DNA of 36,374 bases from Pseudomonadota bacterium (GCA_021815825.1 JAKAZO010000025.1:1-36374), one strand, 5' to 3'. Positions 1 to 7,493 are shown, counted from the stretch's first letter. Numbers and translations: made by a program. Notes: generated from the letters alone by a model not told the origin.

Positions 1-341
1 GAGCGAAAAAGATGTCGTCCCACTTTAGCCCGCATATCGTCGGAACATCCGCACGGAGGCTACGCCGTGCGGGCCCACGTATGCCCCGCGCGCCAAGTGC
101 CAACAGTCCGAACAGCGCCCCTCGATCGCGACGGCGTGTCCAGGCCCCTCTCCGCCGGACACGCTGGGCGCCCGAACTTGCGCGCTCCGGAGGGGGGCCC
201 ATACGGTGTCCATCGAGGACGTCGACGTTGCTGCGGCAAAGCGTGGTAGAGGCGGGTCCGCATCAGACCGGACTGTAAGGACACGTCGTCCGGCAGCGTC
301 GGCGGCTGCGCGCTGCGTGAACGGGGATCAGGAGACCGTCG
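1..341. other. Gene-free left edge upstream of the VOC gene
   Basis: I find no convincing gene here. All six frames give low-complexity Arg/Pro/Ala-rich translations typical of shadow frames in GC-rich DNA. The stretch holds two inverted repeats: CGCACGG at 51-57 with CCGTGCG at 66-72, and GCGTGTCC at 134-141 with GGACACGC at 157-164. They could be leader-RNA hairpins, or the end of a transcript entering from the left. The right end supplies the ribosome site of the next gene. Confidence 0.4.
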
Positions 342-719
342 ATGATCGACCATCTTTCGATCGGTGTGAGCGATCTGGCGGTCGCGGGCCGCTTCTACGA
401 CGCAGTTCTCGGGGCACTCGGCTATCGCTGCAGGCACGCCGGCAACGAGACCCGTGGCTATGGAGCGGATGACGCCGTCTTTTGGGTGGTGCGGGCGGAG
501 CATCCCGTTACTCCCGATCACCGCTCAGGTCTCCATGTCTGCTTCGCCGCACCCGACCGCGACGCGGTCCGCGCCTTCCATGCCGTCGCTCTGGCCGCCG
601 GCGGGACCGATAACGGTGCGCCAGGCCTGCGGCCCGAATATGGGCCGGACTACTTCGCGGCCTTCGTCATCGACCCGGACGGCTACCGTATCGAGGCCTA
701 TGCCGGCCCTCGCGGCTGA
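342..719 (+). CDS. VOC family (glyoxalase/dioxygenase-fold) protein
   Basis: A 125-residue single-domain vicinal-oxygen-chelate protein, the normal size for one glyoxalase/bleomycin-resistance unit. It opens with the family pattern MIDHLSIGVSDLAVAGRFYD and ends with the typical second beta-alpha-beta module, in which 'FVIDPDGYRIEAY' carries the usual C-terminal metal-ligand Glu. His4 and the late Glu could be metal ligands, but the substrate cannot be read from sequence. The start is supported by AGGAG at 330-334, seven bases before the ATG. The nucleoside hydrolase begins 12 bases after the stop, so the two are probably co-transcribed. Related small VOC proteins are often annotated as lactoylglutathione lyase-like without proof. 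Family assignment is firm; function is unknown. Confidence 0.88.
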   Translation: MIDHLSIGVSDLAVAGRFYDAVLGALGYRCRHAGNETRGYGADDAVFWVVRAEHPVTPDHRSGLHVCFAAPDRDAVRAFHAVALAAGGTDNGAPGLRPEYGPDYFAAFVIDPDGYRIEAYAGPRG

Positions 720-731
720 GGCGGCTTCGTC

Positions 732-1661
732 ATGGGCAATGGTGTGACGCACCATGTCATCATTGATTGTGACCCGGGCACCGACGATGCGGTCGCGCTC
801 TGGCTGGCGCTGGCATCACCGGAACTCTCCGTCGAGGCGATCACCGTAGCGGGGGGCAATGTCGGCCTCGAACAGACCCTGGGCAACGCGCGAGCGGTCG
901 TCTCCCTGACCGGCGCTCGCGTCCCGGTGCACGCCGGAGCGGCGCGGCCATTGCTGGGCCGTTTCACCAGCGCTGCGCGGGTGCATGGGCAGGACGGGTT
1001 GAACGGCGTCTCGCTGCCGGCGGGCGGACCGCCGGCGCCGGGCCTTGCCGCCGACGCGATCCGCGCCCGGCTGCGCACGGCCACCATCCCGCTCACCCTG
1101 ATTGGCATCGGCCCGGCCACCAATATCGCTCTCGCTTTGGCGACGGAACCAACGCTCGCCGCACGGATCGCGGAGATCGTGCTGATGAGCGGCGCGTGGG
1201 GCGAGGGAAACGCGACCCCGGCCGCCGAGTTCAATGCCTGGAGCGATCCCGAAGCGCTCGCCATCGTGCTGGCATGCGGCCGGCCGATCACCCTGGTCAC
1301 GCTCGAACTCACGGCGCAGGCCTTGGTCACGCCCTCCCGCATCGCGGCGCTGCGGAGGTGCGGCAGAAATGCCTGTCTGCGGGCGGCCTGCGATATCCTC
1401 GCCGCCGCACCGTCGCCGGCCCGCATGCATGGCGCGCCATTGCACGACCCGTGCGCGATCGCCTGGTTGCTGCGTCCCGACCTCTTCAGCGGGCGGGACT
1501 GCGCAGTGCGGATCGAGACCAGCGACGGAGAGGGGCGCGGGCGGACGCATATCGACCGGTGGCAATTGACGGGCCAACCAGCCAATGCGCACGTCCTCGA
1601 GCGTCTCGACGCGGACGGTTTCTTCGACCTTCTCGGCCGGCGATTGGCCGCCTTGCCCTGA
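732..1661 (+). CDS. Inosine/uridine-preferring nucleoside hydrolase family protein
   Basis: A 309-residue protein, full length for the family. It hydrolyses the N-glycosidic bond of ribonucleosides to give a free base and ribose, in nucleoside salvage or catabolism in the cytoplasm. The N-terminal calcium-binding signature 'IIDCDPGTDDAVAL' (residues about 10-23) is intact, with the Asp cluster at residues 12-19. The core has 'LIGIGPATNIALAL' and the family's 'LMSGAWGEGN...AEFNAWSDPEA' region. The C-terminal catalytic segment 'HDPCAIAWLL' is also present. The ATG follows a GAGGCGG ribosome site 12 bases after the VOC stop, suggesting a two-gene operon. Whether purine or pyrimidine nucleosides are preferred cannot be told. 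A ureidoglycolate lyase gene about 7 kb away would also fit purine catabolism, but that is only context. Confidence 0.93.
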   Translation: MGNGVTHHVIIDCDPGTDDAVALWLALASPELSVEAITVAGGNVGLEQTLGNARAVVSLTGARVPVHAGAARPLLGRFTSAARVHGQDGLNGVSLPAGGPPAPGLAADAIRARLRTATIPLTLIGIGPATNIALALATEPTLAARIAEIVLMSGAWGEGNATPAAEFNAWSDPEALAIVLACGRPITLVTLELTAQALVTPSRIAALRRCGRNACLRAACDILAAAPSPARMHGAPLHDPCAIAWLLRPDLFSGRDCAVRIETSDGEGRGRTHIDRWQLTGQPANAHVLERLDADGFFDLLGRRLAALP

Positions 1662-1685
1662 AAGCAGATTGCAACGCGGCAGGGC

Positions 1686-1699
1686 TTGACCCAAATCAA
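1686..1699 (+). promoter_or_regulatory. FNR/FixK-type anaerobox upstream of hsp20
   Basis: The sequence TTGACCCAAATCAA matches the FNR/FixK/Dnr half-site pattern TTGA-N6-TCAA perfectly. A weak -10-like hexamer TACTCT lies at 1722-1727. This puts a start near 1733-1734, so the box centre sits at about -41.5, the classic class II activator position. This suggests oxygen- or redox-controlled expression of the heat-shock gene. The site is seen; the regulator is inferred. Confidence 0.6.
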
Positions 1700-1781
1700 T
1701 TACGCCTGCCAACGGCGTAGGTACTCTTCGCAACGTTCTGCATTTCGACAGCGTGCGCATACGCGCACCAGGAGGCATGCG

Positions 1782-2303
1782 ATGACCAATGTTCCTGTCC
1801 AGAGCCGTTCCGCCGCCCCGGCAGCGACGAACCCGGCAGATCCGTGGCGGGTCCTGCGCGGCGAGATGGATCGCTTGTTCGATCGCTTCACGGCGGGTTT
1901 CGGCTTCGCGCCGATGCCCCGTCTGTTTGACGCGGAGCCGCCGATGCGCTCGGCCGGCGTGAGCGGGGCCCTGCTGCCCGCCGTCGATGTCAGCGAAAGC
2001 GACACCGCCTATACGGTGAGCGCGGAGTTGCCGGGCCTGGAAGAAAAGGACGTCGAGGTGACCCTGACCGGGGACACGCTCGTGATCAAGGGCGAGAAGC
2101 GGTCGCAGACCGAGGAAAAGACCGCGAATTACCATCTCTCGGAGCGGAGCTACGGCACGTTCCAGCGCGCCTTCACCCTCCCCGATGGCGTGGATCGGAA
2201 CAACGTCACCGCCGAGTTCGCCAAAGGCGTGCTGAAGCTGACCTTGCCGAAAACCCCCGCTGCCAAGGCGGAGCAGCGCAAGATCGAAGTGAAGCCGGGC
2301 TGA
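1782..2303 (+). CDS. Hsp20/alpha-crystallin small heat-shock protein
   Basis: A 173-residue ATP-independent holdase chaperone. The N-terminal arm (about 1-65) includes 'DPWRVLRGEMDRLFDRF', typical of class-A bacterial small heat-shock proteins. The alpha-crystallin domain follows (about 66-160), with 'LPAVDVSESDTAYTVSAELPG' at its start, the 'SYGTFQRAFTLP' strand and the diagnostic 'GVLKLTLPK' near the end. The ATG at 1782 is preferred over upstream in-frame starts because AGGAGG (1770-1775) lies six bases before it and because the upstream frame would run through the FNR-type box. Hsp20 genes are known members of FixK/FNR regulons in several alphaproteobacteria, which fits the box at 1686-1699. 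A strong hairpin follows the stop. Family assignment is certain; clients are unknown. Confidence 0.96.
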   Translation: MTNVPVQSRSAAPAATNPADPWRVLRGEMDRLFDRFTAGFGFAPMPRLFDAEPPMRSAGVSGALLPAVDVSESDTAYTVSAELPGLEEKDVEVTLTGDTLVIKGEKRSQTEEKTANYHLSERSYGTFQRAFTLPDGVDRNNVTAEFAKGVLKLTLPKTPAAKAEQRKIEVKPG

Positions 2304-2306
2304 GCG

Positions 2307-2341
2307 TCGGGCGGGCGGGGGCAGCCGCCCTCGCCCGCCGA
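2307..2341. terminator. Shared hairpin between convergent hsp20 and DUF2852 genes
   Basis: A very GC-rich imperfect hairpin. TCGGGCGGGCG pairs with CGCCCGCCGA through one bulged G, and the inner GGGC/GCCC pairs close the loop. It sits between the two convergent stops, as expected for a bidirectional terminator. No clear U-tract follows on either strand. Confidence 0.5.
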
Positions 2342-2350
2342 TTGCCGCCT

Positions 2351-2821
2351 TCAGTCGGTCGCGGACGGACCAGTCTCCGGCGCGGCCGTCCCGGAGCAAC
2401 GGCGGTCGGCCATGAACTGATCGAACTCGGCCTTGTCCTTGGCTCGCCGCAGCCGTTCGAGATATTCCATGAACTCGCGCTGCTCCTCCTCGAGTCGCCG
2501 GATGGTCTCGGCACGATAATCGTCGAAGGCCGCGTTGCCGCTCGGCGGCGCGGAGTGGCGGCGACGGCGCCAGCCACAGCCGAAGGCACGGCTTGGGCCG
2601 CTTTGGCCGTTAGACTCCACCGGCCCTCCGGACGCGCTGTACCATCGACCCGGTGCCGCCATCTGCCATGGCCCTTCGGACCGACATGCATGCAGCCGTC
2701 CGCTCAAGGCCAGGAATACCAGGAGCGCGACGCCCAGAGGCCAGAACACGAGAAAGCCCAGAACCGCCACACCGATCCAGGCCGGTCTGCCGAACTCGTC
2801 GAGCTTGGCCGTCAGAAACAT
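2351..2821 (-). CDS. DUF2852 family small membrane-anchored protein
   Basis: A 156-residue protein of the alphaproteobacterial DUF2852 family; its function is unknown. One hydrophobic segment near the N terminus ('WIGVAVLGFLVFWPLGVALL', about residues 11-30) probably anchors it in the inner membrane. A low-complexity linker follows, then the family hallmark: a charged helix 'FDDYRAETIRRLEEEQREF' leading into 'RLRRAKDKAEFDQFMADR'. I chose the ATG at 2821 because GGAGG lies five bases upstream; longer in-frame starts would swallow the intergenic AT-rich operator-like segment. It lies 68 bp downstream of the TetR gene on the same strand, so the regulator may be co-transcribed with it or control it. 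Confidence 0.85.
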   Translation of the reverse strand: MFLTAKLDEFGRPAWIGVAVLGFLVFWPLGVALLVFLALSGRLHACRSEGPWQMAAPGRWYSASGGPVESNGQSGPSRAFGCGWRRRRHSAPPSGNAAFDDYRAETIRRLEEEQREFMEYLERLRRAKDKAEFDQFMADRRCSGTAAPETGPSATD

Positions 2822-2831
2822 GGGTCCCTCC

Positions 2832-2860
2832 ATGTCAATGTTAAATACATTCACATTAGG
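2832..2860 (-). promoter_or_regulatory. AT-rich palindromic operator candidate between tetR and DUF2852 genes
   Basis: This AT-rich island in otherwise GC-rich DNA holds AATGT and ACATT arms 11 bases apart, overlapping the motif TACATTCA. TetR-family operators often look like this (an inverted repeat with a TGAATGTA-type half-site), so it may be an autoregulatory or DUF2852 operator. The match is only partly symmetric. Confidence 0.35.
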
Positions 2861-2889
2861 TGCTTCAGGGAACGCCCGCGTCAAGTCCC

Positions 2890-3576
2890 TCACGCCGAAG
2901 TGATCGGTGCCTCGCTGAGGCCCGCGGCAAGGCCCAGAGATTGCAAGTAGATCAGCACCCCGGCCTCGAGCAGCGCCTCGGCCGGCATCGGCAATTTGCG
3001 CCGCGCCGTACCCGCCCGGCCGACGAATAGCGCAGCGATGCCATGGGCGAGCGACCAAAGATGGAGCGCAACCATCAACGCCGGCGGCCGCCGCTCCTGA
3101 GGAAGCCGCTCGCAAGCGGCGGCGGCCGCCTGGCGCAGCACGCGGAAAGCCCGGTCGGCGGCGAGCACCAGTGATGGCTCCGCCGGCTCCGGCAAAGCGT
3201 TCTCGAACATCGCCGCATACAGCGCCGGTTCGGCGCGGGCGAATGCGAGATAGGCCCGCCCGCAGGCCTCGATTGCCGCGAGCGCGTCCGGGCGGCCGCC
3301 ATTCCAGGCCGCGGCCAACGCATCGGTCAGACGATCGAAGCCGCGACGTGCGATTTCGCTGACCAGGGCGTTGCGGTCGCGAAAATGCCGGTACGGCGCC
3401 GCGGGACTGACCCCCGCCGCGCGGGCCAGTTCGGCGAAGGCGAAGCCGGAGGGTCCACGCTCGGCGATCAGGTCGATGGCATGGGCGATCAACGCCTCGC
3501 GCAGATTGCCATGGTGATAGCTGTCGCGTCCGCTTCGGCCGCGGCCGGAATTTGGCGGCTGTTCGTGGAATCGCAT
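2890..3576 (-). CDS. TetR/AcrR family regulator with WHG-type C-terminal domain
   Basis: A 228-residue repressor-type protein. The N-terminal DNA-binding domain (about residues 20-70) shows 'SYHHGNLREALIAHAIDLIAERG', then 'FAFAELARAAGVSPAAPYRHFRDRNALVSEIARRGF', the canonical TetR helix-turn-helix. 'YHHGNLR' before the HTH is typical of the TetR group with a WHG effector domain. The C-terminal region (about 90-215) has the matching 'LWSLAHGIAALFVG' helix. The ligand is unknown. The nearest same-strand gene is the DUF2852 protein 68 bp downstream, and an AT-rich palindrome lies between them. A divergent or upstream target is also possible. Confidence 0.93.
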   Translation of the reverse strand: MRFHEQPPNSGRGRSGRDSYHHGNLREALIAHAIDLIAERGPSGFAFAELARAAGVSPAAPYRHFRDRNALVSEIARRGFDRLTDALAAAWNGGRPDALAAIEACGRAYLAFARAEPALYAAMFENALPEPAEPSLVLAADRAFRVLRQAAAAACERLPQERRPPALMVALHLWSLAHGIAALFVGRAGTARRKLPMPAEALLEAGVLIYLQSLGLAAGLSEAPITSA

Positions 3577-3609
3577 GCCGGCAGCTCTAGCGCACCCGGC
3601 CGGGCGGCG

Positions 3610-3831
3610 TCACGGCAGCATGATCGGCTCGACGCAATTCGTCCGACCGGCCATCAGGCAATCCTCCATCGCGCTGCTGCGGTGCAGCGCCTGCACCAGA
3701 TAGAGCCCGACGACGACGAGCAGAAGCGTGACGGCGAGCGCGGCGAGGCTGGCCGTTTGCCGCGCAGCCTCGGCGAGCTGCTCCTGCTCCGACCGCTCGA
3801 TACGGCGTTGAACCGGGTTGGCTGAGGTCAT
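3610..3831 (-). CDS. Small single-pass membrane protein (73 aa), conserved-type hypothetical
   Basis: A short protein I do not recognise by name. It has a charged N-terminal amphipathic stretch (residues 5-27, rich in Arg, Glu and Gln), one clear transmembrane helix 'LAALAVTLLLVVVGLYLVQAL' interrupted by no charges (about 28-48), and a short tail with two cysteines ending 'CLMAGRTNCVEPI'. The 'C-(M)-x-G-R-T-N-C' tail pattern recurs, as I recall, in small alphaproteobacterial membrane proteins and suggests a periplasmic disulfide. The start is supported by GGAAGG nine bases upstream of the ATG; the longer in-frame frame begins without a ribosome site. It is divergent from the DNA glycosylase gene, with 97 bp between them. 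Confidence 0.7.
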   Translation of the reverse strand: MTSANPVQRRIERSEQEQLAEAARQTASLAALAVTLLLVVVGLYLVQALHRSSAMEDCLMAGRTNCVEPIMLP

Positions 3832-3928
3832 GCCACGTTGCCTTCCAACTGAGGCGATTCTAGACCAAACCCAAGCGGAAAGGAATCGCCGAGCCGTCCG
3901 CCTGAATCGGGAACGCGGGAGAAGGCGC

Positions 3929-4603
3929 ATGGACATGCCAGTCGGAGCCCGGGCCGGAACGGGCAAGGGAGCCGCGCAACGCCACCTGGCCGCAACGGAG
4001 CCGGCGTTCGCCGCGCTGATCCGCCGTGTCGGCCCGCTGCGCCTGGTGCCAGACCGCCGGCGCGAGCCGTATCAGGCGCTGTTCCGCGCGATTGCCCATC
4101 AGCAATTGCACGCTCGCGCCGCGGAAGCGATCCTGGATCGCTTCCTCGCGCTCCATCCCGAGGGCGCATTCCCTGCCCCGGCTGACGTGCTCGCGATGCC
4201 CGAGGCCACGCTGCGCAGTTGCGGCTTCTCCGCGAGCAAGATCGCAGCGCTGCGCGATCTGTCTGCCCGCGCCGAGGACGGCACCGTGCCGAACCGCCGG
4301 GCTGCCACCCGGCTCGACGATGAAGCGCTGATCACCCGGCTGACCACGATCCGCGGTATCGGCCGCTGGACGGTGGAGATGCTTCTGATCTTCAGCCTCG
4401 GGCGACCAGACGTGCTGCCCGTAGACGATTACGGCGTGCGCGAGGGCTGGCGCCTGATCAATGGGCTCGCCACCCAGCCACGCCCCCGCGAACTGGCCGA
4501 GCGCGGTCGCGCCTGGAGCCCTTTCCGTTCGGCGGCCGCCTGGTACCTCTGGCGGGCTGCGGACGAGGCGAAAGCGATCCGGCCGCCACCGGTCACCGTC
4601 TGA
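3929..4603 (+). CDS. DNA-3-methyladenine glycosylase II (AlkA-like HhH-GPD)
   Basis: A 224-residue base-excision-repair enzyme that removes alkylated bases. It has the HhH-GPD fold without the extra N-terminal domain of E. coli AlkA, as in many bacterial short forms. Visible landmarks are 'YQALFRAIAHQQLHARAAEAI' (about 51-71), the helix-hairpin-helix 'TTIRGIGRWTVEMLLIFSLG' (about 140-160) and 'DVLPVDDYGVREG', whose second Asp of the DD pair is the catalytic residue in the family. I chose the ATG at 3929, preceded by GGGAGAAGG; the frame extends further upstream without a better start. A second ATG two codons in is possible. Substrate range cannot be read. The next gene, zwf, starts 76 bp downstream and could be read from the same transcript. 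Confidence 0.92.
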   Translation: MDMPVGARAGTGKGAAQRHLAATEPAFAALIRRVGPLRLVPDRRREPYQALFRAIAHQQLHARAAEAILDRFLALHPEGAFPAPADVLAMPEATLRSCGFSASKIAALRDLSARAEDGTVPNRRAATRLDDEALITRLTTIRGIGRWTVEMLLIFSLGRPDVLPVDDYGVREGWRLINGLATQPRPRELAERGRAWSPFRSAAAWYLWRAADEAKAIRPPPVTV

Positions 4604-4679
4604 CAGTGGCTTGCGCGGGTGCGCAAGTCCCGCACACTCGCGACCATGGCCGCCAACCCGGCCGGCAGGGAGAACCGCG

Positions 4680-6182
4680 ATGGCCCAGATCATTCCCGTG
4701 GCGACCTTCGATGGCGTCGTATTCGGCGCCACCGGCGATCTCACCCTGCGCAAGCTCATGCCCGCGCTGTACCGCCGCTGGCGCGATGCCCAGATGCCGC
4801 ACGACAGCCGCGTGATCGCGGCGGCCCGCACGGCGATCACGCCCGAGGCCTATCGGGCCAAGGTCTTCGAGGCGCTACAGGCGCACTTGCCCGCAGAGGA
4901 GCTCGCGGGCGACGACGCACACCGGTTCTGCGAGCGGCTGAGCTATTTCGCGCTCGATGGAACCTCCAGCGAAGGCTGGGAAGCACTGGCGCGGCTGCTC
5001 GCCGAGGCGCCAGAGCGGATCCGCGTGTTCTACCTGGCCACCGCACCCGATCTCTACGGCCCGATCTGCCGCAATCTCCACGCCTTCGGGCTGGTGAGCC
5101 CCCAGGCGCGTCTCGTGCTGGAAAAGCCAATCGGCCACGACCTCGCTTCGGCGCGCGCGATCAACGACGAGGTCGGCAAGATTTTCGCCGAGCGCCAGAC
5201 CTTCCGCATCGACCATTTTCTCGGCAAGGAGACGGTCCAGAATCTGATGGCGCTGCGTTTCGCCAATGCCATTTTCGAGCGGCTCTGGACCGCCGACGTC
5301 ATCGATCACGTGCAGATCACCGTCGCCGAGAGCGTCGGCGTCGAGGGCCGTGCCGGCTATTATGACCGTGCCGGGGCGCTTCGCGACATGCTGCAGAATC
5401 ACCTTCTGCAACTCCTCTGCCTGCTGGCGATGGAACCACCCGTGTCGCTCGACGCCGATGCGGTTCGCGATGAGAAGTTGAAAATCCTCCGCGCGCTGCG
5501 GCCGATCGCGCCACACGAAACGAGCCAGCTCACGGTGCGCGGACAATACACACAGGGCGCGATCGACGGGCGCGGCGTGCCTGGGTATGCCACGGAGCTC
5601 GGACGGCCGAGCCGCACGGAGACCTTCGTCGCCCTGAAGACGGAAATCCGCTCCTGGCGCTGGGCGGGCGTGCCGTTCTACCTGCGCACCGGCAAGCGCC
5701 TGCCGCGCAAGGTCTCCGAGGTCGTCGTGCAGTTCCGCAGCGTGCCGTTCTCACTGTTTCCGCGTGAGGCCGCGGAGTTGCAACCCAACAAGCTGATCAT
5801 GCGGCTGCAGCCCGACGAAGGCATGCATCTCGCTCTGATGACCAAGGACCCTGGCCCGGGTGGGCTCCGGCTCCGCCCGGCCCGACTCGATATCAGCTTC
5901 GAACAGGCGTTCGGCACGCGCTATCCGGACGCCTATGAACGGTTGCTGATGGATTCCGTACGCGGCAACACGACCTTGTTCATGCGCCGCGACGAGGTGG
6001 AAGCCGCCTGGGCTTGGGTCGAGCCCATCCTGCAAGGCTGGACCGAATCGTCCGAAGCGCCGCGGCCATATTCGGCGGGCAGCTGGGGACCGACGGCCGC
6101 GATCGCCCTCGTCGAGCGGGAGGGCCGCACCTGGCACGAGGAATGGGAGGATACGGCGTCCAGCCTTGAGCCCGGCCACTGA
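4680..6182 (+). CDS. zwf: Glucose-6-phosphate 1-dehydrogenase
   Basis: A 500-residue enzyme oxidising glucose 6-phosphate to 6-phosphogluconolactone with NAD(P)+. It is the entry to the oxidative pentose-phosphate and Entner-Doudoroff routes. The Rossmann motif 'VVFGATGDLTLRKLMPALYRR' (about 13-33) has Thr where most bacterial enzymes have Ser (GASGDL). The active-site signature 'RIDHFLGKETVQNL' (about 177-190) carries the catalytic His and Lys. 'YYDRAGALRDMLQNHLLQLL' and 'PFYLRTGKRL' follow as expected, and the C terminus is complete. I chose ATG 4680 because GGGAGA precedes it; the frame stays open upstream over alkA but lacks a ribosome site. The lactonase (pgl) and edd/eda are not adjacent, so zwf stands alone here. 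Coenzyme preference cannot be judged safely. Confidence 0.97.
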   Translation: MAQIIPVATFDGVVFGATGDLTLRKLMPALYRRWRDAQMPHDSRVIAAARTAITPEAYRAKVFEALQAHLPAEELAGDDAHRFCERLSYFALDGTSSEGWEALARLLAEAPERIRVFYLATAPDLYGPICRNLHAFGLVSPQARLVLEKPIGHDLASARAINDEVGKIFAERQTFRIDHFLGKETVQNLMALRFANAIFERLWTADVIDHVQITVAESVGVEGRAGYYDRAGALRDMLQNHLLQLLCLLAMEPPVSLDADAVRDEKLKILRALRPIAPHETSQLTVRGQYTQGAIDGRGVPGYATELGRPSRTETFVALKTEIRSWRWAGVPFYLRTGKRLPRKVSEVVVQFRSVPFSLFPREAAELQPNKLIMRLQPDEGMHLALMTKDPGPGGLRLRPARLDISFEQAFGTRYPDAYERLLMDSVRGNTTLFMRRDEVEAAWAWVEPILQGWTESSEAPRPYSAGSWGPTAAIALVEREGRTWHEEWEDTASSLEPGH

Positions 6183-6276
6183 ATCGCCGTGCCGACGCTG
6201 GCCGCGCGCGACGGAATCGACCGACGATTGTATGGCGGCACGCAGCTGAACCAGCCGCGGGCCAGTACGAATGCGT

Positions 6277-6290
6277 GCATTTCTCGAAAT
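6277..6290 (+). promoter_or_regulatory. Palindromic element 1 upstream of rpfF
   Basis: GCATTTCTCGAAAT contains the perfect palindrome ATTTC-TC-GAAAT. It shares its GCATTTC/GAAAT half-sites with a second palindrome 49 bases downstream. Two related palindromes ahead of one gene suggest a regulator-binding region. The regulator is unknown. Confidence 0.4.
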
Positions 6291-6325
6291 CATACAACCA
6301 CACGTAGGATTCGCGCGCTTTGGCA

Positions 6326-6347
6326 CGCATTTCAGTGGCGAAATGCG
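6326..6347 (+). promoter_or_regulatory. Palindromic element 2 upstream of rpfF
   Basis: CGCATTTC and GAAATGCG form a perfect 8-bp inverted repeat around the spacer AGTGGC, 108 bp before the rpfF start. Its half-sites match element 1 at 6277-6290. It may be an operator, or a hairpin in the leader RNA. Confidence 0.45.
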
Positions 6348-6454
6348 CGCAACCGCTTCAAGATGTCGTTCGTCTGCCCCGGGTGGGAGGCGGCTTGGGT
6401 CCGATCCACCCGAGGGAACCCCTGCGTCCATACCCTGCCCGAGGAGATCACTCC

Positions 6455-7441
6455 ATGACCTATCATCCGAAAACCTATGTAAACGTTAACGATCGCGCGG
6501 GAAACGACGCGACCCTCATGGCTCCAGACGTGTCTTCATTTGCGGCACCGGCGGTCGTTCATCTGCCGGAAGCCCAAGCCCTCACCCGCTTCCAGCATCT
6601 TGAGACAACGATCGATCCGGAGGTGGCCACCTATTGGTGCTTCATGAAGCCGGCCGGCCGGCCCAGTTTCAGCCCCGAACTCCTCGCCGACATCACGGCG
6701 ATGCAGCGCGGCATCCGCCAGGAATTCGCCTGCCGCGCTCAAAGCGGCGCCACCCAGCTCAAATATTTCGTGCTGGCCTCCCGCATTCCCGGCGCTTTCA
6801 GCCTCGGCGGCGACCTCGCCCTCTTCGCCGACCGCATCCGCGCCGCCGACCGTTCCGCGCTGCGCCACTACGCGCATCACTGCATCGAGGCCGTATACAA
6901 CAATTCCATCAGTTTTGGCCTGCCGATGATCACCGTGGCTCTGGTCCAGGGTGACGCGCTGGGTGGCGGCTTCGAGGCAGCACTGGCCTGCAACCTGATC
7001 GTCGCCGAAAAGAGCGCGAAGTTCGGGTTGCCCGAAGTGCTGTTCAACCTCTTCCCGGGCATGGGCGCCTACAGCTTCCTCTCGCGCCGACTCGATGCCG
7101 TGCGCGCCGAGCGCATGATCCTCAGCGGCCGGACCTACAGTGCTGAGGAACTGCATGACATGGGCTTGGTCGACGTCGTGGCCGAGGACGGCATGGGCGA
7201 ACTCGCCGTGCGCGACCTCATCGACCGGCACCAGCGGCGCCATAACGCCCACGAGGCCGTCTATCAGGCCCGCCGCCGGGTCAACCCCATCACCCTCGAG
7301 GAGCTGCTCGACGTCACCGATATCTGGGTCGATGCGGCATTGCGGCTGACGGAATCGGACTTGCGCCGGATGGCCCGCCTGACTGCGGCCCAGGATCGCC
7401 GCAAGAGCGCTCCGAACCCGCTCTCGATCGCCGCCGAGTAA
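6455..7441 (+). CDS. rpfF: DSF-type quorum-sensing signal synthase (RpfF-like crotonase)
   Basis: A 328-residue crotonase-superfamily protein matching RpfF, which makes cis-2-unsaturated fatty-acid signals (DSF/BDSF) from acyl-ACP by combined dehydratase and thioesterase activity. The family-specific blocks are all present: 'TYWCFMKPAGRPSFSPELL' (59-77), 'KYFVLASRIPGAFSLGGDL' (103-121), 'VQGDALGGGFEAAL' (164-177) and 'KFGLPEVLFNLFPGMGAYS' (189-207). Glu174 and Glu194 are spaced exactly like catalytic Glu141 and Glu161 of Xanthomonas RpfF. The N terminus is about 33 residues longer than that enzyme. The start is fixed by GAGGAG (6441-6446) eight bases before the ATG. No RpfC, RpfG, RpfR or RpfB gene is adjacent. 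Two related palindromes lie upstream, and a terminator-like hairpin lies downstream. Confidence 0.92.
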   Translation: MTYHPKTYVNVNDRAGNDATLMAPDVSSFAAPAVVHLPEAQALTRFQHLETTIDPEVATYWCFMKPAGRPSFSPELLADITAMQRGIRQEFACRAQSGATQLKYFVLASRIPGAFSLGGDLALFADRIRAADRSALRHYAHHCIEAVYNNSISFGLPMITVALVQGDALGGGFEAALACNLIVAEKSAKFGLPEVLFNLFPGMGAYSFLSRRLDAVRAERMILSGRTYSAEELHDMGLVDVVAEDGMGELAVRDLIDRHQRRHNAHEAVYQARRRVNPITLEELLDVTDIWVDAALRLTESDLRRMARLTAAQDRRKSAPNPLSIAAE

Positions 7442-7459
7442 GCGCCCGTGCGCCGGACG

Positions 7460-7493
7460 TGCCCTGCCGCCTATGTCTTATCGGCGGCAGGCA
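7460..7493. terminator. Bidirectional terminator-like hairpin between rpfF and ROK gene
   Basis: TGCCCTGCCGCC pairs with GGCGGCAGGCA with one bulged C, around an 11-base AT-richer loop. It lies in the 71-bp gap between convergent genes, the expected place for a shared terminator. Neither strand shows a strong U-tract. Confidence 0.5.

Noticed and set aside
6321-6337. Sigma-54-like -24 element TGGCAC upstream of rpfF
   Set aside because: The -12 element (TTGC at the correct distance) is missing; the bases there read TTCAG. The segment is better explained as part of the palindrome.
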